64,000 bases of DNA from Nectonema munidae (taxonomy: Eukaryota > Nematomorpha > Nectonematoida > Nectonematidae). A program made the position numbers and the translations under genes. Where the stretch lies: the NCBI GenBank assembly GCA_030549495.1, contig JAUIRK010000004.1, positions 124,001-188,000 of the forward strand, given 5' to 3'. This document shows positions 1-14,300 of the stretch, one piece after another. Under the pieces are notes generated by a model. The model had not been told where the DNA came from, did no database searches, and was given only the letters and a program-made list of their open reading frames with translations. Every line of letters begins with the position of its first letter. Within the stretch, counting starts at the first letter, position 1.

Positions 1-591
1 TATCTCACTCTTTATTTAACGTATCCTTGCAATTGATACCTTAGAACATTTCTCATTTTTTTTACAATAAAAAAGCAATCAATATTTTTTTCAATCATTT
101 ATGTCTACATGTAGAGTTGGAGATTAATTTTTTTTGGTATTGAGAGTTTTATTTAGAATGAAAATATTTGTATATCATTAAATGTTGAAGCAATTATTCT
201 ATACAATTCTTTTTTTTCAATGTTTGCTGCAAAAATTTATATTCAATTTTACTTGATTTATGAGAAGTATAAATAAATTTATTGGGTCTTTTGGACCCAT
301 GTTTGCTAATAATGCACTATTGACATCTTTTCTCCCACCACAACGGCAAAGGTTATTTTTACAATAAATAAGTGATATATAGTAAAACTAAGAAGCATTT
401 TGAAAATTTAGGAAATTTATTTTGAATGTTCAATACAAAAATTAATCTTTTTAAATTAACCGGGTCTTATGTACCCATGTTTGCAATTTGATGGTTAAAG
501 AAAATCTCTAACGTAATCTTTTGTAATCTTCACTAAATATATTTTATATTCTTTTTCAATTTTCACTCCAATTCTATTTCATTGCGTTTAG
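1..591 (+). other. Noncoding: presumed intron 5' of the first visible TDRD12-like exon
   Basis: AT-rich, with no coding signal on either strand. It ends in a pyrimidine-rich tract and an AG at 590-591, read as the splice acceptor of the next exon. Two similar short inverted-repeat motifs (GGGTC, a few bases, ACCCATGTTTGC) lie in the same orientation near 281-307 and 463-487. Their origin is unknown. Confidence 0.5.
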
Positions 592-2337
592 CTGTGTGCG
601 AATGTTTGGCCAGAAGTTTTGCGTAATCGACAGGTCTTAGCTATTTACTCATACGAAAATGAAGTTTCCTTTCCGTCCTACGTTTTTCCCTTTCTTCACC
701 ACCTGTTACATGTAACAGAAACTGACCAATCGTTTGACGACAAAATAAAAGCGCCAAAACCCCTATACATAATTCTCACAAAGTCCTATAAAAGCGTGGT
801 GTATATCTCTGACATATTCAAATCTTTTCTTTATCTCTTTCCTCCCCGAAGCCGACCAAAAATCTCTCTTCTCTTGTCAAGCGATTCTCGAGATGCAGAA
901 GCTCATCTTTTAGAAGGCTTCGACATTTTATTTACAATGCCATGTCAATTGATCTCTGTACTCGAAAAAGGCTTGATTGATTTTAGCAAACTCAGATCGT
1001 TCGTGTTTGAAGACTGTGACGTTTTGTCTTCGCAATATTATTCTGTGTTGGTTCACATTCTCCGCATCTACTCGCAAGAACTGCAGCGCCTCAAGCGTCC
1101 TCCCCAACAAATCATCGCCACTAGCCCAGCGTGGACACCCCACGTCTTTAACTTTGTCAAAAACTTCATGTCCCCAAATTCTTTCATATTATTTTCCAAT
1201 CCTTTGGAAGCTTCCTTCTTAGCACATGTTAAGCATGAAATCATTCAAGACGCCAACTTTTTTGAAAGGAATGTCAAGAAGGTCTTTTCGAAAGGGCTTC
1301 GTACTGTTGTCTTCTGTAACGACATCGTTTCGCTGAAATTCGCTTTGCAAGAAGCAGAGACAGCTTTAATCCAGTACCAGCCACACTCTTCGTCCATTCT
1401 ACACTTCACTGAAAATACTCTGACATTTCACAAAGAAAAAGTTTTGCTTTCATGGAATTCGCAGAATAAATCATCTTCATCATCATCAGTTCTCCTCTTC
1501 CTATCAGATGATGTTATCATTGACTCTTTTCCACTCCTTACGGATGCGAACCAAATCATTCATTTTGATCCTCCCAGCACTCTTTTGCACTTGTCCTCAC
1601 GCTTACTCTACATGAAATCTCATTTTCCAGCTTGCCTTCCACAAAAATTTACGGAATTTTCCGAAGATTCGCACAAAGAATCGTGTGGTAGTGAAATTAA
1701 TACTCCATTTTCTCTAATCTCGTATTATGTGCTGCATGAGAAAAAAGAAGTTTCAGCCGAATTTTTGCATTTTCTGTGCCGCATCAAAAAGAGAAGTGAG
1801 CAATCTTTAAATCCAATATACTTTTCCCTTCTTCAAAGCGGGATAGAAAGGGATGTTGCAATTTTCAAGAATTCACTCTTTGCGAACTTGTGCGAACATT
1901 TCAAATCCTTCGGCATCTGCTTTCGCTCAGACACGAGTTGTCTCAGTAGGCACTACATCAGCCTACACCTAGACGTCCTCACTTCGTCTCTAGCATTTCA
2001 CCTTAAAACTATGCAGCAGTGGAATGCCTCCTTTCCACAAATTGAGGGAGAGGTTTCTTTCTACGTCACGGATATCCAGCATGCAAGTCATTTGTATGGT
2101 CGCGTCACTAAATGGCGTAATTTTGATGGCGATTCCTGCGATCTGCAATCCCTGTACACAGCCTTTGCATTTGACATGTCATCTTGGTTCTCGTCTGAGG
2201 AAAATCGTATGTCAAGTGTGAAAGCGAAGATTGGGCTTCGATGTGCCATCGCCCTTAATGGTGTTTTCTTTCGCGCAGAAATCACTTACATTTCACAAAA
2301 GACTGCTAAGTTTCATCAGGAATTGACATATGTCAAC
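592..2337 (+). CDS. TDRD12: TDRD12-like exon a: degenerate helicase and start of Tudor 1
   Basis: The 582 codons start after the AG at 590-591; an in-frame TAG covers 589-591, so the exon cannot extend upstream. The opening NVWPEVLRNRQVLAIY matches the WP...RGRDV lead-in to a DEAD helicase, but the usual AxTGSGKT is replaced by YSYENE. Motif II is EDCD (1009-1020) instead of DEAD, motif III reads ATS, and no HRxGR follows. The end (FYVTDI near 2063-2080, then GVFFRAEITYI) is the N-terminal half of an extended Tudor fold. The donor is GTATTT after AAC (2335-2337). Splicing to 3065 gives TYVNVFLIDES, a standard Tudor beta-strand, which supports the junction. Confidence 0.8.
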
Positions 2338-5300
2338 GTATTTTTAATTTTATTTTGTTATTCATTGCAAACTCATATAGGATCGCGTTTCAACTTTCCT
2401 TTCTAGAATATCATTTATTTTTTAGTATTATCATTACAACTTTCATAACAAAAGTAGCAAACTATTGAACTTTATATTTAACTTACAAAACTCTAAATAA
2501 CTAACTTTGTTTCCAAATAACTTATTTTTGAACCTCATATGACCAACCTAAAAATTTACTGAATTTTCAGAAGAGCATATGTTGAAAGTTAAAGAAGATT
2601 AAGAAACGAGCTTCCATGAAATATTTAAAAATATTTTGCAATTCTAATTTTTCTTTTTGCATTTCTATCTGAATTACAAAAAATTAATTTTGTTGCGTTC
2701 ATATTACTTTGACATGTGTAATTTTTATTAAACATTTTTTTTAAATATTTTAGCAATATTTTGAGATTGATTTTTCTAAATTTTCAAAAATAAATTATTA
2801 CAAATTTTTATTTCTTATTTACTTTTTTAATTACAAAATTTTCCCACTTTTAATTTAGCAATATCTTAATTGAATTTTAATATAATTTCAAAAAATACAC
2901 ATGAAAATCAAAAATTTTAATTTAGATAGAATTGCAAAAAGACAAAATATAACTAAAAATAGGTATATTTTAATTTTTAACTAAAAAATAATGAGTGATT
3001 TTTATAATTAGTGTCAACCTTAAACTATTGTGATCCTAATGTTTGAACGTTATACCATTTCAAGGTGTTTCTGATTGATGAAAGTTCGTATCAAAAATGT
3101 GCTGTTACAGATTTGTACGAGCTCCCTCCGCATCTCTCATCCCTTCCTCCATTTTCTTCCTCATTTTATCTTTGCGACATCATTCCTCGTGCTGAGGGAG
3201 ATCTTGAATGGTGCGTTCAAGCTTGTGAACGCTGTTTTGAAATCTGTGTTGGTCAAGAGCTCACAGGAAATATTTGTCTAAGCCTTGGCAATTCTTTTTG
3301 GCTGGACCCAATTTTAAAGTTGAAAAATATTACTGGTGTTAAGGATCCGATTACAGAAATGTCTCTCAAATGTGAATTGATGTCTCTCAAAGGCCTTGCT
3401 TCTAGAAATCCGCAACACCTAGAGATGATCAAAAATAGTTCTTGTACTGATCCATCCATCATGAGGACGATTCTACGAGACAAGATTCAAACGTTTCCAA
3501 GAATCAAAGCTTCTGACTTAAAGTGCAATTATCTGCCTTTACCAAGTGAAAAAATAAATAATGTCGATAGTGATGATGATGAGAAAAGTGTTGAAAAAGT
3601 TGTCGTGATTCAACTCATTTCACCCAATCTCTTCTTTGTTCAACGCCATAAGTTCATTCACGCACTGGATCGTCTTCACTCCACACTTGATACGTATGTG
3701 AAAAATTTTCATGATGCCAGTCAAAATCCCTCCTATCCCTACTTTGATCATCATAGATGGAAAGAAGGTAAATTATTTTCGTTGAAGTACAACTTTGACA
3801 TAAGGCCAGAGTCAAAGAGTATTCGGGGTTAAACTTTATTTATAGGAAGAAATAAAGAAGAAAAATATTGATTCTTGACATATTTACTTAGAATGATACA
3901 AATAAATTTTAAGTAGTAATGAAGACGAGGTTGCATTAGCACATCCTCCATCTGTCGAAAATAAAAGAACTAAAATTCAAACATTTTGGCGGATTAAAAT
4001 TTTGTGACTAAAATGTATCGATTTATGTTCTATCACTTTTTTTTCCTTGTATTGGTTGGATATTGTTAAAACAGTGAAAAATATATTTCCATAGGTTTAA
4101 TAATCTACAATATGATCTGCCTGCCACCGTTGGATCAAACACTGATTTTTGAAATCACATTGCAACCTTCCATTCTTTAATATAAAAATACATCCTTCAT
4201 TATCTGTATAGAAATAATTTGTTTTATCTTAAAATTTTCCTTCTCTATTTGATTTAACTTTTTTGGTAAAATGTTTTAATTATTTTGACAACAAAATCAT
4301 TGTTTTTCCACAATCCACATAATTTCTATGTGAATAGTTTTTGAAATGATATGTTCGGATAACAACGTTTGACTGTACAACAAATTTGTGTTCAAATAAG
4401 ATTGAAATATATATAATTATACTTTCACAAATAATTTATTAAATGACTAAGAGCATTTTGAAATGATCAAACAAAAAGTAAAATACCAGACACGTTTTTG
4501 AAAGAATGGTAGATTATAGTTTCTTTATCAACTTGATATCAATATAATCATTTTAGTTCATTTGATTTACACACATGTTATAGTTTAGTTTCACTTACAT
4601 GTGGTCTTCTTTCAATTTTAAATGTCAAAAATGCAGATGAAGAAAGTTTTCTAAGATTTATTAATACAAATTCAAATGCTTTTAATTCTGAATATGAAAA
4701 TACATCAACTTTGAAATTTAAATTAATCTAACATTGAATTACGAGAATTTTTGACTGTAAAATTTGTTTTTTAATATTTTTAAATGTTTTTGATTTCGAA
4801 TATTAACCGTACCTCTTTTTGTGTGATTTAAGAATATAAAATCGATATAAAAGAAGAAAGAAAGATTTTCTTGAATTAAAAAAGATGATATGAGTTAATT
4901 AATACACCCACACACACACTTCGAAACAAAACAACTCATAATTGTTTATCTTGGGGATGTTCCAGCGCGAGGAGTTCGTTTCCAAACTCCAGGTGCATTT
5001 CATCGATCACGCTGGATCTCTAAAGTTATTTATGTCATTAAAATTTAGTTATTTCATGAACAATCTAAATGAATATGGCAAAGGAAGAGAGCAATCGTGA
5101 TCTAAAGTGCTTTTCTGTTTTAATTTATTTGAAAGGTCGAATGCTATTGAAGCTCCTTTCAATGACCTCAGACTTATGAAACCACTTCTAGAATATACAC
5201 AGACATATATTTCTTCTACAACGAGTAAAAAATTTAGTCTTCATTTATGGTATCTCTCTCAAGATTTGATTAGTTTAGCCTTGTTTGAGTCGCGATTATC

Positions 5301-8300
5301 TTTTGAATCAATTGAATCTCCAGGTCATCTACCTAAAAGACATTGTAAAAAATGCAAATTTTCGAATGATAAGTCTTGCACAATTCTGCACATCGAATTT
5401 AAAATTAGTGTCTGAACACCGAAAAATGTATTCAAAATGCACGCAAATATGGGTAACAATTATAGAACTAAAAATATAAAATATCCTTTATAACGTTCTC
5501 AATTTTTTATATTTGTTACTATTATTACAGTAGACCCTCGTTAACTCTGACCCTTATAACTTTTATTTCGGATAGGGGGGAAGGGGGGGGAAAAAAAAAA
5601 TGTTTCCCCTCATTGGTTTACAAGGGGTCATTTTCATTTATTTTTTTTTTTTTTTTTTGGTTACAATCAGCCTTTTTTTTTTTTTTTTTTTTGGGTGGTT
5701 CTTGTTTTTTTAAATTTTTTAATATTTTTAAAGTTTTTTTTGGTTTTAAATTTTAAAAATTTAAAATATCTAAAATATAATATTTTTTTTTTTTAATTTG
5801 GAAATCGGGAACCCCTCCCCCCCCCCCCTCTTTTTTATGGTTTTGGTATATCTAATGTTCTATTCCTTTGCTCTTGATATGTTGAATTGTCTAAATATAA
5901 ATTTATCACGATAAGTTTTTGCACATAATATTCTTTTTATAATTGGAACAACTTAAAGGATCACAAAGTTTGTATCACAACTTTTAAATTTTGCCCTTCT
6001 TTATTAAGTGCCACATTAAGGAGCCATGCTTTATTTTGTCCCCTCCGCTTTTTGAGGTTTTCTTCTTCCCTAAAAATTTTTCAAATAGTTTTTCAATTTA
6101 TTTGGAAAGTTTAAAGGATAGAAGCGATGTGTTCATCCTTATTCCTATTTTCATATTTCTAGATATGATAAACACTTTTGCTAAATTAATAAATTTCACA
6201 CTTTCAACGCAGATAATAGTGTCGTTTTTTTCGAACAGAAAACGATTTTGAGAAAACGAGTGAATGCTATAACGTGCATAAGCTAGAAAATATCTTTAAG
6301 AAAATCATAAAAATGATTTCTCATGCAGGCGAAGTTTTTGGTTCTATTTACTATATTTTTATGATAAATTTAAATCTTTCTTTTAAATATCAGAAGGAAA
6401 TTGTCTATGAGGCAAATATAATTTACATACATTAATGCTTGGTTAAGGACATTCTTATTCACATAAAAGGAAGCCTTTAGAAATATAGAACACGTATTTC
6501 TTGAATCATAAATGTAATTTTAACCAGATTCTGCTAACGAGTGCTATCTAACCATAAACCTTTTGGAAATAATAATTTCTCTTCTCTGCTTTTTTCAAAA
6601 TTTGAAAATAAATTGTTGGTTTTTTTATATTTTTTTTTTTTTGTTTTAAAGGGTTAATGAACCATTTGATCCCATAGTCATTTTTAAATGACGTACACGA
6701 TTTCTTGATTTTAAGGTAATTTTATATCTAATTACCAAGTGTCGACTGCTTTTTCTCGGAAAAATCGGTTAAAACACAAATTTTAAGTTATTAATTGTAT
6801 TCTTTCAGGAGATGTTTGCATCGTCTTAATTCCGTCCGACACATCCGTATTTGAAAATCGTTCACTCTCAGTGAACACAAAAACTAAAGATTACGACGAC
6901 GAAAAGGTTGCCTATGATACCTACCGCGGTCTCATCATCTCCCTGAATCATGGAGACTTCTGTGCAGATGTCTTGCTAATAGACTTCGCCTTTGTTACGC
7001 ACAAAATTCGCCTTGACATGCTCGTTCCGGCGAAGAATGAATTTATTGCCCTCCCCGTGCAAGCTATTCCTTGCTCACTCGCCCTTATCTCTCCTATTCC
7101 CGAATCAGGTATTTTTTGGAGTCTTTACTTTTGGATGAAGCTAGAGCTATGTATTTATGCTGCGCACACTCGCCTGTTACAAACTGAGCAGTGCTTATTA
7201 ACCCTTTAATTATCAGGCCTTACCTACGAATCCCTTTCCTTTTCTACGCCTCTTTGCATCTATAAATAAAATTTCTTCACAGATATTAAAAAAATCAAAT
7301 ACCTTTTACTCTTTTTATTGAAGATGAATTCATCACATTATGCATTGTAGTCATAGTTATAAAAAATCAAAATTAAAAATCTAAAATCTTAGAAAAAATA
7401 AAAAGCTTGACACTGCTTTTTAGCTATTAAATCTTAAAAACGTGGTTCAATGCCAGATCACACTTAGCGTTCAGCCTGTCTTGTAAGAACGAATGTAGAA
7501 AATGCAGCTTCACAAAGATATGTGAATTCAAATATTGTTAAAAAGGAACTTTTTATCTAAATAATTATATAAACTTTTAACACATATATACTCATTTTCG
7601 AGTATGCTGAATTCAGTGGTGATATTCATTTTTTTTTTATAAAAATCAATCAAACGTGTCAAAAAATAGATTAAACCTGCCAATCGATGTTAAATATATA
7701 AACTTCAAAATAACTTGCAGTATTTCGCTGGTAATTATTTTCTTAATTTATTTAATAAACCAACTTTGGGTGTTTAATTCACTCAAAATATTTCATTTGT
7801 TAGCAAATTATGTATCTCGATAGGACCTCCATCATTTTGGCTACAAATTCATTATCGGCTCATAGTCTCTACGTCATATCTTCTATACTTTACAGTATGT
7901 AATTTTGCTATTCATTCTATGATGATCCTTCCTTGATGATCTAAGGCTTTTTTTTTTATCAGTATCGTATTTTATTATCAGGTGATATGAAGAGATATTC
8001 AGCATGAATATTTGTGAACCAATCACAGTTCAAAGGTTTTTTTCTGATTAATCATTTGTGATGTTTATTGTTCAATTACAAAAGGTTGTCCATCATAAAT
8101 ACAACATTCCTTCGTTAATATGTTTACGTTGGAATCAGAAACACCTACCGCATATTAAGCAAGAGCGCATTTTAGCATCCGTCATATCGAATCTTGGAGG
8201 ATGCCAGAACAAACTTGAGAGAGATCAGATAATTCATTATTATTGACACATTTGAAAGGAAAGATGCTATAATAAGATTTTCAGATTTCAAAATAAAACC

Positions 8301-11300
8301 ATAAAAAGATAGTTTATTTAAAAGTAAAGATGTGAAAATGAATTGAAAGCCTTGCTTAAATCAAAGAAAATTGAAATTACTGTTTTTTATCATCTAAGTG
8401 ATCATTAACACGATTAATAAAGAAAGAATGAAGTAAGGAGGTAGAATGGCCACATCTGAAACCAAACTGTTTAATTTTGTAAAGTTGAATTTGTTTATGG
8501 TATGGATAATGTTCAGGAATATGAAGATTAGATTCTCTGAAATTACCAGTAAAATGTTCATTTTTGAATATTTCGTTTTTCTTTTGGCGAAAAATGATTA
8601 TTTAACTTTTTTCAGATGTCTCTAGATCAGGGTCCTTAGGGGTCCATGGATGGGTTTCAAGAGGTCCGTAAGGGTCAGATTAAAAAAGCCATTTTTTAAT
8701 TTAAAATTATAAATATACTTTAATATACATTTTTTTGATTAAATTATTTTATAAATATTCAAAAACATTTTATAATGGATCATTTTAATAAAAACTTTAA
8801 GTATTTTTTGCAAGTTCAAATGTTAATTGCATACAAGCTTTTTTATGACTTTTATGTGAAAATTTCCTTGGAGGGAGTCCATAGCTTTCATCAGCTTTTT
8901 AAAGAGGTCCGTGGCTGAATAAAGGCTAAGAACCCCTGTTCTAGATGATGTGTGGGAAAAATAATTGTTTTAGTATTTACACTTCAATATACGCGACAGT
9001 GGTTTTATTTTATTTATGTACACTATAAATTTACCGTAAATAAGAGAGCTAGCAATTTTAGTATAACCTAATGAGAAAAGGTGTTTTGTATTTCTGTTTT
9101 TTATCATTCTTGAGATAAAAAGTATTATTGTAAAAAGACTGTGAGATAATACTTTAAAATTGAAAAATAGTATTCTGGATCATCTAAATAATATTTGAGA
9201 GTAGACGAGTAATTTATGTTTTGAAGAGTTTTTATCAGGGAGTTCCAGTTTAACCACTTTAAGAGAACAATTTTATGTTCATGATTAAGATTGATTGATA
9301 TAAAAATTGGGAAATGTATGTGTTCAAAACAAAGCTGTCTAAAGAATCATAAAAATCCCTTACAAAGCAGTTATCTATCAGAGTAGAAAATTGAGGTCTT
9401 GTTCGTTTGGGAAACCATCAGATTCAAAAATTCATTACTTTTATCGCATGTAAAAACTTTAAATAAGTTTATATTGAAGTCACCGAAAATAATGTTGAAA
9501 TCTTTTTAAGAAAAACTATTAATAAGAACGTTAAGTTCATTTATAAATTCAGAGCACTTATAATTATTTCAAATCCTAAGTGCAAAAACTGAGTCCATAA
9601 ATGAAACTAAACCGCATATTTTACTCACACCTGTAGATATTTTCAAATCTTAAAAGCAAAAACTGAGTCCAGAAATGAAACCTGAATGGCCGATTTGGTA
9701 TAAAAACTTTTATTTTATGTAAAATTTGAGGAATATTTTATTAGATATATTTCTGATCAATCAAAATTTTGATTGACATTTTCTAAAAAGTAGGCATGAT
9801 CATTAGAAAAATTAAATATATAAAGTGTTATACGTTCAAAACTGTATATAATTATAAATTTTCAAGGGAATATATAATATATAACCTAAGTTATAACGTT
9901 AACTAGAGATCATATCAACATTTTTACTGAAAAATTTTAATTTTTGATTTTGATTGACAGTTTTTGTCATAAAAGGTTTTGACATGAAAATGGTATCAAA
10001 AGATGCAGCTAGCGATTTTAGCAAAAATCACGAAATTTAAAGGGATATAATTCATCCAATTGTGTACAATTATTTTTTAGTATATGGTTAACATCTGATA
10101 GGCATCGTACGTTTGTGTAGAAAAGCAACGCTTGTTGTTCTGAGTCAATATCTTTCCACAAGATTTTGAAAAGACTTGTGTTTAAGGTTCTGCCATTAAT
10201 AATGTTGATAATATTAATATGAAACGGCAAAAAAATGTTTTTTTTTAAAAAGTTTATTGTAGATGTCGTTAAGTTATAACTCTTAAAATTGAAAATAATA
10301 TGAGCTTCACATTCAATTACACATTTGATAAAATCATAAAAAAGCATTTATCAATATTGAATAAAAAAGACTAACTTTATTTACAGTTTGAACAAAAAAG
10401 AGAGGAGTGTTTTTTGAAAATAAAAACCTTGCAACTTTCATGTCTTTATGTGGTTTTGTTAGACTTTGAAAAGCAAAAATGACAAGATGCTCTCTTTTTA
10501 TTTCCTTGCTCACGCTGGGACCAGCTTGAGAATCTGAATAACTATAAAATGATAAAAGACTTTTAATATTTGAGGGTAGATCAGAAAGTGAAGAACGAAT
10601 TTTCAATGCTTTTTTCTGCCACTCTTTTTGCCTTTGGGTGAAGCTTGAGGACAGTTATAATTCAATATTACACAACTGTTTAGGGCACATATGTCCAAGT
10701 AATTACAAAATGCAATAAGAGTCCATTTTCTTGTTGGTTTGTAAGCACGATAACTTCTTATCATCCTTTTCCACATCGATACCACCCTTCTGTTCATTGT
10801 AAATTAAGATACTTTCGGGTTGTGATTTGAACGTTTTTACGTTGAGAGGATAGCATATACACTACGTTAAAATTTCCACGTGAGTGTCTTTTAGGGATAG
10901 AGGCGCAGATAGAAACATAATCGGAGTAGATTATCCGATTTTTACACTCATTAGCTTTAGATCTTTCAAGTGCGTTGGTCTGAAAATTATTGGAAGGAAT
11001 CTTCTGTTGGACATTATGGTGAAGGAAAGACCTTTAGAATACGCCCAGACAGCTAACGCATAGAAAGTGAAAAAACGATCCATATAAAGACCACAACCTG
11101 GAGGAACTTTGGATTTTTCAACTATTCTTTCTCCAGAGAAATGAGAAGAGTCTTAATTTCAGGTCGCATATAATAGTAAGATTTAAAATCGCAAATGTAG
11201 AACTTCAAGCCGCATCTTCCAGGTTCATGAGAATCATAAACTTTTACTGGACAGCCTCCTTTGAAACTGACCAATTACTCATCAATGGTAACGGCATGAT

Positions 11301-14300
11301 GGGATGTCCAAAACTTTGAAAAAACTTAAGCAAATTCATCGTGAATAGAATATTAGTGTCGCGCCCTTCTTTGTTATCAAATCTTATGAAAACATGAATA
11401 AAGAAAAACATGTCATGCCTAATTGCAGCTCTTGAAAATGGGATAGAGTAGGAAGAAAACAAAGCTTTTATTTTGATTTTCTGGTCCCCATTTTGACCAA
11501 TATGTAATAAAACAGCAAAATAAGAGAAATGACTTTGAAAGCTTTCTCAAGTTTTTGCATTGTCATGCTGTATATATGATAGAAACTTTCAGAAGTTAAA
11601 AAAGACTTGGAGACTTGTAAAATATTTGAAGTATTTTTACATTTTCCGCGAGGACCAAGACGACGTTTAGCGGTGTTTCTGATATTTATGCTTTCAACTC
11701 TAACCTAAGTGTAGAAGGAGGATCCCAAGAGTACTTAGTCGAATCTGGCGCAACCAAATTCTCATCAATTTCTTCCTGCAAATCTATTGAAGAATCTGAA
11801 GAACTAACATAAGTTGAAGCTAAAAAACTCGAAGTCAAATCAAAATTATACATTACAAGTGAAGATACAAAAAGTTTTGCGAAATAGGAAATTCCATGAA
11901 TGAAATTTGTATGATGAATTGAAAAAACTCAGAGATGAAGATAAAATTGGCACAAGTTTGTTATAAGAGCTCGATATGTGATGAAAAACTCAACAAGCAA
12001 AGAAACAGTTGTGCGGGATTAGAAAGAGTTTCACCATGAATGCTTTTTCATTCGCGTAAACCATATATGGTTTTCTATCTGATATACATAAATTCTATAA
12101 CCACATTAGCAAGGATGAGATGAATACAATACGTGAAATATGGAATGCTTCTTTTATTTGGTTATAAAATATTTTTATGTATATCACATTTCGCACGTCA
12201 GAATGCTTATAATTATAATAACATAAACAATATATAATAAGCATGATTCCTTGGCATGAATAAATGCAGTCATATATGATGCAATCATGATAAGGCAGGC
12301 ATGAGATGAAAAAAATACGGAGTATTATTATAGAATGCTCTTATTGTTTATTTATAGAATATTTATAAATATCGCTTTTCACTATACCTATAATCATATT
12401 ATCATGAAGAACAAAATAAATGAGAACAAAAATAAAATTGTAGATGGCGTTAATTTTTTGGGAAAAAACAAATATCAAAATTATAAATTTTCAATAAAAA
12501 AACTTCTTTTTTTGCCATATTTCAACACAGATGCTTTAGTTATACTCGATTGAAAAAATTTCAAAAAAACAGCTTTACTAAAGGGTGTAAAAAAACATTG
12601 ACTCCGTCAACCACGTTATCAAAGGTCAGTCGTCCGTCAAGCGAAGGTTAATAGGGACGTTCAAGGTATTTTTGATTTCAGGAGGCAAGGTTCTGGATGA
12701 TAATACTTCGCAATGAAGCATAAGTGGGAACCTACTGAAGCCCTGCGCGGGTTGAAAAATTTGCCTACACCCGCCACGCTCAAAATGATTATTGTTCATC
12801 GGCCAGGAAGGCCACCCTGCTGAAAAATGAACTTTGCTTAAAAAGTCCTACAAACAGGCAATGCTCTAAAGATTTAAAAGACGGGTGTTAGACTATGAGC
12901 TTTTAATATGCCCTTTGTTTTGTTGATTTTCATTTTGTTCTAAAAAAATTTAATTGTAACTCCTCTTAGTTACCTTTTTTTTCTTTACATTTTACGCTTG
13001 TATAGTTTTTTTATCGTCTCTTCTGAGTAAATATAGTATTGATATCCTATGTCTTTTCTATAGATTCTTCATACGTTTTAGGCGATAGTGTTTATGAATG
13101 GAGCAAAGAAGCTTCTGATACGTTGTATGATATGTTCAATTCTGATACCTCACTTAAATTCGATAAGAATACCGTTGATAGTGATGATGATGATAATGAT
13201 GATGATGGAAATAATTCACATAATCTTCAATTGGCAGTAATCTTTGGAGAAGGCAAGTTTTCCACGACCGGCGTATCCTTGAAAGAGTTTGACATTTTTA
13301 AAAAGATATTTTTTGTTGACTTGTTAGTCAATAATCGTTCAGCAAGCACAGCACAATCATTTATGACTGCAGCTACCCCGATGAATTCCTACAGTTGTAT
13401 TCTCTTTCGAATGAGTTTGTGCACTTTTGTTGAAGACGCCTTCAAATTTGTTACAACAAGGGTCAACTCATCTAAAAATGCTCACTTGGAAGAGATGAAG
13501 GAAATGATCTCTCAATTTTTACAACATCATTACTCGTATTGTCATTCGTCACAATTCAGTATGAGTGATGCTGCTGCTGATGATGATAATGATGATTTAC
13601 TAAGATCCCTTTTAAAGAGGATAAAGCAAGTGATCCCTTTGCTTTCCATTTCACAATTGAGCGAGTGCATCTGTCTTCTGAATTGGGCTAACAGGTACTG
13701 CTTTGATAAAACGTTTTCCAATCTCCTCGTTTCAGCGCATGAAATCCTCTTTAAATCCCTCAGCCCTGAAGTCAAAGAATTAGCGCAATCTCAGCTTGAA
13801 CAAGAGAACGCAGAAAGAATGCAAGTATTTAAAATGGAAAACAAATCACACGCACATCATGATCACAAGCACGTCACTCCCCAAAAGGCTCTTGTCGTAT
13901 CAGATTCCTTTAAAGTGCCCATTCCGTTGAGTGGTGAACAGAAGAGCGTCCTTGCCAAGTCAGCACTGATGTCCAAGCTGCATCAATTTTTGTATGAAAA
14001 GGTACGCACTCCCATCACAAAGTGGTTTCAAAATGAAAATAGGATCGTTTTGCAAATCTATGTGACCGATTACGTGAAAGAATGGACGGAGTTTGCATTG
14101 GACGAAAAGCGCTATATCCGATTCAAAAGCAAAAGCCGTCCCATCTCCAAATCACCCTTCAGTTCCTCCCTCTCCTCTAGCTTCGGGTTCGAGTTGATGC
14201 TATACTCTCACGTTGACTCCTTCTTGACAAATTTTTCTTCTGGCAACATAATAAAATACTCGCTACTGAAGTCCAAAAAAGAAGTGTGGCCGTATGTAAC

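Larger units (their letters stand above)
7560..10087 (+). mobile_element. Satellite-bearing TTAA element, degraded copy 3
   Basis: Same order as the complete copy at 50134-56611: one A unit with CTGAATTCAGTGG (about 7560-7680), the spacer with TTCACTCAAAATATTTCAT and CTATGATGATCCTTCC (7780-8095), B units with CAAATCCTAAGTGCAAAAA (from 9566), then the tail with ATGCAGCTAGCGATTTTAG (about 10000-10087). It is interrupted by a LINE fragment at about 8245-9565. A TTAA lies at 10088-10091, where the element's 3' end is expected. The terminal CCCTATTAGTGCT is not preserved there and the 5' end is not resolved. Confidence 0.6.
7109..13063 (+). other. TDRD12: Last TDRD12 intron (5.96 kb), filled with transposon fossils
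   Basis: Bounded by GTATTT and a TTTTCTATAG acceptor. From left to right it holds about 350 bp of plain AT-rich DNA, a satellite-element copy (about 7560-10087), a LINE fragment and hAT MITE inside that copy, a hAT transposase fragment, a piggyBac fossil, an AT-rich stretch with a degenerate direct repeat near 12117 and 12301, and a GC-richer island at 12590-12880. In the piggyBac and LINE fragments coding lies on the minus strand, opposite to the host gene. Confidence 0.7.

Noticed and set aside
5107-5415. Open frame considered as a TDRD12 exon
   Set aside because: The phases fit, but the peptide resembles a transposable-element protein, the acceptor is poor, and including it would split the second Tudor domain. 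Direct joining of 3767 to 6809 gives the expected Tudor sequence.
7198-7230. TTAACCCTTTAATTATCAGG as the left end of satellite-element copy 3
   Set aside because: It resembles CCCTATTAGTGCT only in the first bases. No subterminal GGGCGTAAA follows, and it lies about 350 bp before the first recognisable unit.
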